Shown here: positions 60,437 through 64,000 of the stretch, in pieces
Layout of the letters: every line of letters starts with the position of its first letter
Position numbering within the stretch: position 1 is the first letter of the stretch
Source: Gammaproteobacteria bacterium
GTDB taxonomy: Bacteria > Pseudomonadota > Gammaproteobacteria > SZUA-229
Length of the DNA stretch: 64,000 bases
Reading direction: 5' to 3'
Assembly: GCA_029882215.1 (NCBI GenBank)
Contig: JAOULC010000012.1
Location: 1 to 64,000, forward strand
Program-made: the position numbers and the translations under genes
The notes under the pieces: model-generated
Seen by the model: the letters and a program-made list of their open reading frames with translations, nothing else
Told to the model about the DNA's origin: nothing
The model's database searches: none

Positions 60437-60579
60437 ATTGTATAGCTGGTGATAATGACTGCAACAGACAGCATAACGACTGCCGTTGTGAAAAAAATCA
60501 TATATCGTTTATTGGCAGGCGTTATATGATCAATCTGTTTTACACAAATCTGTGGTGCAGATTTTTTATCTTCAGACAT
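60433..60579 (-). CDS. Small single-pass membrane protein, 48 residues
   Basis: A small frame running from ATG (60579) to TAA (60433) with a perfect GGAGG ribosome-binding site 8-9 bases upstream. The polar N-terminal half (MSEDKKSAPQICVKQIDHIT) is followed by one transmembrane helix (MIFFTTAVVMLSVAVIITSY). It lies between the carbonic anhydrase and YccA-like genes on the same strand. No family recognised. The strong start signal and clean topology make it a likely real gene. Confidence 0.72.
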   Translation of the reverse strand: MSEDKKSAPQICVKQIDHITPANKRYMIFFTTAVVMLSVAVIITSYTI

Positions 60580-60610
60580 GGGTTAATCCTCCGGGTTGTT
60601 TTTTACAATT

Positions 60611-61282
60611 TTAGTCTTCGCTATTCATAACACCCAGCAGATGTAATAAGCTGGTCAGCAGATTGAAAATAGAAACATACAGGGTCACCGTTGCCATGAT
60701 GTAATTGGTTTCACCGCCATGAATGATATCGCTGGTCTGGTACAGAATAAGTCCGGACATAAGCAGCACAAACATCGAAGACACGACTAACGATAATGCC
60801 GCTACTTCAAAAAGCATCGCGCCGAGTCCGGCAACAAACGCTACCAGAATACCTGCCATTAAAAAGCCGCCCATAAAGCTGAAGTCCTTGCGGCTAACCA
60901 GTGCATAGGCCGATAACGACAGAAAGATAAGAGCGGTAGTGCCCATGGCGGTCATAACTGTTTCAGCGCCATTAGACATACTCAGATAGCTGTTGAGGAT
61001 AGGACCCAGTGTGTATCCCATAAAGCCCGTCAGGGCAAATACAAAGGCAATACCCAGACCACTATCACGAAACTTTGAGGTGGCGAACAGTAAACCGAAA
61101 TATCCTCCCAGCGTTAGCAGTATGCCAGGGTGTGGTAAGTTTAAGCTCATTGAAACTCCGGCTACCAGTGCACTGAACAGTAGCGTCATGGAGAGTAATG
61201 AATAAGTGTTTCTGAGTACTTTGTGGCTAGCCAGAACACTGGGTTGCGTTTCGCTGGCTATATTATTCAATGATGTGTTCAT
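60611..61282 (-). CDS. Bax inhibitor-1/YccA family membrane protein
   Basis: A 223-residue inner-membrane protein with seven transmembrane helices, of the BI-1/YccA/YbhL family. The terminal ALSLVVSSMFVLLMSGLILYQTSDIIHGGETNYIMATVTLYVSIFNLLTSLL block with the paired-aspartate region is characteristic. YccA interacts with FtsH and modulates membrane quality control; related proteins leak calcium. It is on the same strand as the small membrane protein downstream and the HPF-type gene upstream. Confidence 0.93.
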   Translation of the reverse strand: MNTSLNNIASETQPSVLASHKVLRNTYSLLSMTLLFSALVAGVSMSLNLPHPGILLTLGGYFGLLFATSKFRDSGLGIAFVFALTGFMGYTLGPILNSYLSMSNGAETVMTAMGTTALIFLSLSAYALVSRKDFSFMGGFLMAGILVAFVAGLGAMLFEVAALSLVVSSMFVLLMSGLILYQTSDIIHGGETNYIMATVTLYVSIFNLLTSLLHLLGVMNSED

Positions 61283-61306
61283 TTTGTCTTATCTCTAGTT
61301 AATTTA

Positions 61307-61687
61307 TTAATGAATTTTAGTTACTGTTGTTTCATACTCATCAGTGAGTAATGAAAAATCAGGCATGGCTGCTGAGCGGTGATTATCTCGCTGCCGGGAT
61401 AGCCGGCGTGCAACGGCATAACCTGCACGATCAAATGCGCGGTCGATGGCGACATACATATTTTTCTCGGTGTCTTCGATGACAACGTCACCGAGCTGCG
61501 GCAGCACAACCTGAACATGGCAATGCTTATCCTCACCACCGCGTGGCCCATTGATATCTGACAAGCGAACTATTACGCGGCGAATCTGTTCATCTCTGGA
61601 GCCAAGAGAAAAGCGTAAACGCTTTTCAATGTGCTTGTGTAAGGCTTTAGTGAGTGAAAAATGACGAGCTTGAATATCGACTTGCAT
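61307..61687 (-). CDS. HPF/RaiA-family ribosome-associated protein
   Basis: A 126-residue protein with the HPF/RaiA fold (MQVDIQARHFSLTKALHKHIEKRL; VIEDTEKNMYVAIDRAFDRAGYAVARRL). The family binds the ribosomal decoding centre and inactivates ribosomes in stationary phase or stress. It is larger than the 95-residue short HPF and has no long C-terminal dimerisation domain. It sits 24 bases upstream of the YccA-like gene in the same direction, not in the usual rpoN-hpf context. Confidence 0.85.
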   Translation of the reverse strand: MQVDIQARHFSLTKALHKHIEKRLRFSLGSRDEQIRRVIVRLSDINGPRGGEDKHCHVQVVLPQLGDVVIEDTEKNMYVAIDRAFDRAGYAVARRLSRQRDNHRSAAMPDFSLLTDEYETTVTKIH

Positions 61688-61801
61688 CTTTAATCTCCGC
61701 TATTTTTAACTGAAATGACATGGCTAAGATAAGGCCGATTAAGAGTAAGTAAAAGTCGAATATATTTACGATATAGATCGTATTATTCGATGTTATTGGT
61801 G

Positions 61802-62632
61802 TCACTCAGAAGCCTCTGATTTGGCCAGTAACAGTTGCTTGAGTTCTTTAATTTCATCACGTAAAGACAGCACTTCTGCGTGCAGGGTCGTTTCAATATT
61901 GTCCTGTGTTTTTTGCAGGTCTTTAACGGTTTCCTTGTGCTCAGCTGCACTGTAGCTTTGCATCGCATTCACAATGATGGCGATAAACAGATTCAGCATG
62001 GTGAAAGTGGCGATGAGAATAAAGGGTACAAAAAATGCCCAGGCATAAGGAAAGCTATCCATTACCGGGCGTGCAATGCCCATTGACCAGCTCTCCAGTG
62101 TCATGATCTGGAACAGTGTATAGAAGGAATGACCAAGTGTGCCGAACCATTCAGGGTGAGTGTCTGCAAAAAGATTGGTAGCAATAACCGCAAATACGTA
62201 ATAAAAAACCATTAGCATCAGACCAATTGAACCCAGTCCGGGAATAGCGGCCAACAGTGCGCCGACTACGCGCCGCATCGACGGCACTATTGTCAGCAGG
62301 CGTAAGACACGTAGTACCCGTAAAGCTCGTAATACCGCAAACGGGCCAGAGGCCGGAATCAGGGCGATAGTCACCACGGTGAAGTCAAATAAACTCCATG
62401 GGTCTCGCCAGAAAGCAAGCCGGTGTACATAAATTCTCAGGGCGATTTCTAACACAAACAGAACGAGTATCAGTTGATCGAGAGCGAGTATGAATGATCC
62501 CGCTTCGTTCATCACGGTGGTTGATGTTTCCAGCCCCAATAGAACGGCATTGATCAGGATTAGCGTAATGATCAGATTCTGAACATAGCTGTGCTCTATT
62601 ATCGACTGCAGACGATTACGTATCATTGCCAT
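61802..62632 (-). CDS. Bacterial voltage-gated sodium channel (NaChBac family)
   Basis: A 276-residue single-domain ion channel. S1-S4 occupy about residues 18-120; S4 has arginines at every third position (R102, R105, R108, R111). The pore loop carries TLESWSM (178-184), the TLESW selectivity filter of NaChBac-type Na+ channels. S6 follows, then a cytoplasmic coiled coil (about 232-270, ETTLHAEVLSLRDEIKELKQLL) that tetramerises the channel. The gene overlaps the VC0807-like gene by 1 base. Confidence 0.93.
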   Translation of the reverse strand: MAMIRNRLQSIIEHSYVQNLIITLILINAVLLGLETSTTVMNEAGSFILALDQLILVLFVLEIALRIYVHRLAFWRDPWSLFDFTVVTIALIPASGPFAVLRALRVLRVLRLLTIVPSMRRVVGALLAAIPGLGSIGLMLMVFYYVFAVIATNLFADTHPEWFGTLGHSFYTLFQIMTLESWSMGIARPVMDSFPYAWAFFVPFILIATFTMLNLFIAIIVNAMQSYSAAEHKETVKDLQKTQDNIETTLHAEVLSLRDEIKELKQLLLAKSEASE

Positions 62633-63351
62633 CAGTTGCGTGAAACCAGTATCTTTTCAAATGACAGTCCAGTCATCTCATGAATAGTGCGCCACAGGTA
62701 ATAGATGATGCCCATCATCATCAGCATAGAAGGGATAACGATAACGGGATAACTTAATAGTGTCATCCATGCCAGCTCTTCGTTAAAAGCAGTACTGCCT
62801 GTTGGGCTTGTTACAATCCATTTAGCAAGAATGAAATTCATCAATGATGAAAAGAAAAAGGTGCCACTTAGAAGATAAGTAAGTTTTAACAAACGAGCAT
62901 CAAAGGCAGCGCTATGTCCAAGCTCTTCAAGCCGCTGTTTTATTAACTCGACATTCATAATCGCCGGGTTATAGATCATGGTTCTGATCAGGGGGAAACG
63001 GCTAAATGAGGATGCCAATACCGCCATGCCAATCAATCCGGGGATAGTTGCCTCCTTAATTGCCAGCCACTGAGTATCGAGTTGAAGCAGGCCTATGCCA
63101 CCGGTCAAGATCACGCTAACCATGCCAAGTAGAGCAATAAAATTAAATTTTCTATATTTAATCAGTTCAAAGATGCCCCAGGTTAAAGGAAAAGCCAGGG
63201 CAGTGACGAGTGCTCCGCTTGGCCCAAGAGCCTCATCGCCACTGAGTTTCATTAGAACGACAGAAGGAGCAATGATGCTGACCAGTAGATCGATCATAGG
63301 TCTGGGTTTGTGGCTAGAAGACTTTATTGCAGATGGGTTTGATGTATTCAT
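62632..63351 (-). CDS. VC0807-like integral membrane protein
   Basis: A 239-residue inner-membrane protein with about six transmembrane helices. It resembles the VC0807 family related to intracellular septation-like proteins (LALIAFPLTWGIFELIKYRKFNFIALLGMVSV-like block, SGTFFFSSLMNFILAKWIV). Function is unknown. Its stop codon overlaps the sodium-channel start by 1 base, so they are translationally coupled, hinting that it assists the channel or its ion regime. Confidence 0.75.
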   Translation of the reverse strand: MNTSNPSAIKSSSHKPRPMIDLLVSIIAPSVVLMKLSGDEALGPSGALVTALAFPLTWGIFELIKYRKFNFIALLGMVSVILTGGIGLLQLDTQWLAIKEATIPGLIGMAVLASSFSRFPLIRTMIYNPAIMNVELIKQRLEELGHSAAFDARLLKLTYLLSGTFFFSSLMNFILAKWIVTSPTGSTAFNEELAWMTLLSYPVIVIPSMLMMMGIIYYLWRTIHEMTGLSFEKILVSRN

Positions 63352-63377
63352 TATGATTTACAATGCTTATAGTAAGT

Positions 63378-63422
63378 GATACCAGCCTATTAATTTTTTG
63401 GAGAGCATAACAGGCTGGTATC
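63378..63422. repeat. Perfect 11-bp inverted repeat between divergent genes
   Basis: GATACCAGCCT (63378-63388) and AGGCTGGTATC (63412-63422) are separated by 23 bases including a TTAATTTTTTG tract. It lies in the divergent gap between the VC0807-like gene and nhaR. It could be an operator or a stem-loop in the leader of the minus-strand transcript. Confidence 0.6.
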
Positions 63423-63627
63423 GGGGCTAGCACGGTTATAGTATGTAAATATGATAAACAATAAAACTCGATTATATTTGTTATATGCATCGGAAATTAC
63501 GATGTAACGGTATGCTGCTAATTTTTTATCTGTGTATTTTATGAAAATGGGTTTGTTCGGTTTAAAATTAAGAAAAATACGACTATTATTAGGTAATAGA
63601 TCGTATTTAACGAAGAGATTGTAAGGC

Positions 63628-64000
63628 ATGATTAACTATAAGCACCTTCACTATTTCTGGGTGGTGGCTAATGAAGGCAGTATTGCCCGTGCCAGTGAAA
63701 GCCTGCACCTGACGCCTCAGACAATCAGCGGCCAGCTCAGTTTACTGGAAGATAATTTAGGAGAGGCTTTGTTTAATCGTGTAGGGCGTAATCTGGAGCT
63801 GACCGAAACAGGCCGGTTAGCGCTGAGTTATGCCAACGAAATTTTCTCACTCGGTGGTGAGCTTGAAGAGGTGTTACATAATGTGCCTGATAACAGGCCA
63901 TTAGTCTTTAAGGTGGGTGTGGCCGATGTGGTTCCCAAATCCATAGCTTATCGTTTGCTGGCGCCGTCATTGCAGTTAAATGATGCGATACGGATAGTTT
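63628..64000 (+). CDS. nhaR: LysR-family regulator NhaR, N-terminal part (truncated by window edge)
   Basis: The first 124 residues of a LysR regulator are present. MINYKHLHYFWVVANEGSIARASESLHLTPQTISGQLSLLE is the signature of NhaR, the sodium-responsive activator of the nhaA antiporter. The frame stays open to the end of the window. AAGG precedes the ATG at 63628. Divergence from the voltage-gated sodium-channel pair suggests a shared sodium-related theme. Confidence 0.92.
   Translation, partial: MINYKHLHYFWVVANEGSIARASESLHLTPQTISGQLSLLEDNLGEALFNRVGRNLELTETGRLALSYANEIFSLGGELEEVLHNVPDNRPLVFKVGVADVVPKSIAYRLLAPSLQLNDAIRIV

Overview
The window looks like chromosomal DNA of a moderate-GC gammaproteobacterium. 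The evidence is the pheT-ihfA-MerR-tRNA-Pro block at the left end, the yciI/yciB/yciO, site-2 protease, trpS, scpA, scpB, rluB housekeeping block, plus rlmJ, nhaR, sigma-54 regulation and RegBA-type control. A Gly/Asn/Tyr-rich secreted protein of sulfur-globule-protein type and a SoxW-like double thioredoxin hint at a sulfur-oxidising lifestyle (inference). I see no prophage, IS element or CRISPR array.

Layout. 1-1929: pheT (3' part), ihfA, a MerR regulator and tRNA-Pro. 2094-13008: a catabolic region. It holds a LysR regulator, an omega-amino acid:pyruvate transaminase, a CoA-acylating malonate/methylmalonate semialdehyde dehydrogenase, a ureohydrolase, a TetR regulator with two tandem palindromic operators, and a tightly coupled operon of a NitT/TauT-type ABC importer, a creatininase-like enzyme and two SDRs. 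Read together this suggests import and breakdown of a guanidino (perhaps cyclic guanidino) compound to an amino acid, a semialdehyde and acyl-CoA. 13276-14258: an alpha/beta hydrolase and tRNA-Gly. 14436-19910: a c-di-GMP phosphorelay (MHYT hybrid kinase, Hpt protein, REC-PAS-GGDEF-EAL). 20283-22582: a LexA-like repressor, Y-family polymerase and miniature SRAP-like protein forming a mutagenesis/damage module, with a symmetrical operator around its -10 box. 22766-25114: a membrane PAS-GGDEF cyclase.

25245-39667 is the most unusual part: a sigma-54 activator diverges from a sigma-54 promoter that leads into about twelve co-directional genes. These are an RND adaptor and pump with a long Lys-rich tail, several secreted low-complexity proteins including a sulfur-globule-like one, a LolA-like periplasmic protein, a ParA-type ATPase, three single-pass membrane proteins (one Gln/Tyr-rich), a DUF302 protein and a two-TM protein. 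I suggest it builds and positions an envelope-associated proteinaceous structure such as the sulfur globule coat.

39804-50255 is mostly housekeeping: a MazG-like hydrolase, rlmJ, tRNA-Leu with a tandem 74-bp tRNA-derived repeat, yciI, yciB, yciO, a site-2 protease, trpS, scpA and an expanded scpB. A four-gene insertion (small rod-like protein, SprA-related protein, PilZ, moaB) separates scpB from rluB. 50281-59711: a double thioredoxin, then a TonB-dependent receptor, TonB, ExbB, ExbD, a sialidase-fold protein and a TlpA-like thioredoxin, followed by a RegB/RegA-like two-component system. Its kinase carries a Met/His-rich extracytoplasmic loop, and RegA-type boxes lie before both transcription units; a metal (copper) uptake role is proposed. 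59701-64000: beta-carbonic anhydrase, a 48-residue membrane protein, a YccA-like Bax-inhibitor protein, an HPF-type protein, a bacterial voltage-gated sodium channel, a VC0807-like membrane protein, and the start of nhaR.
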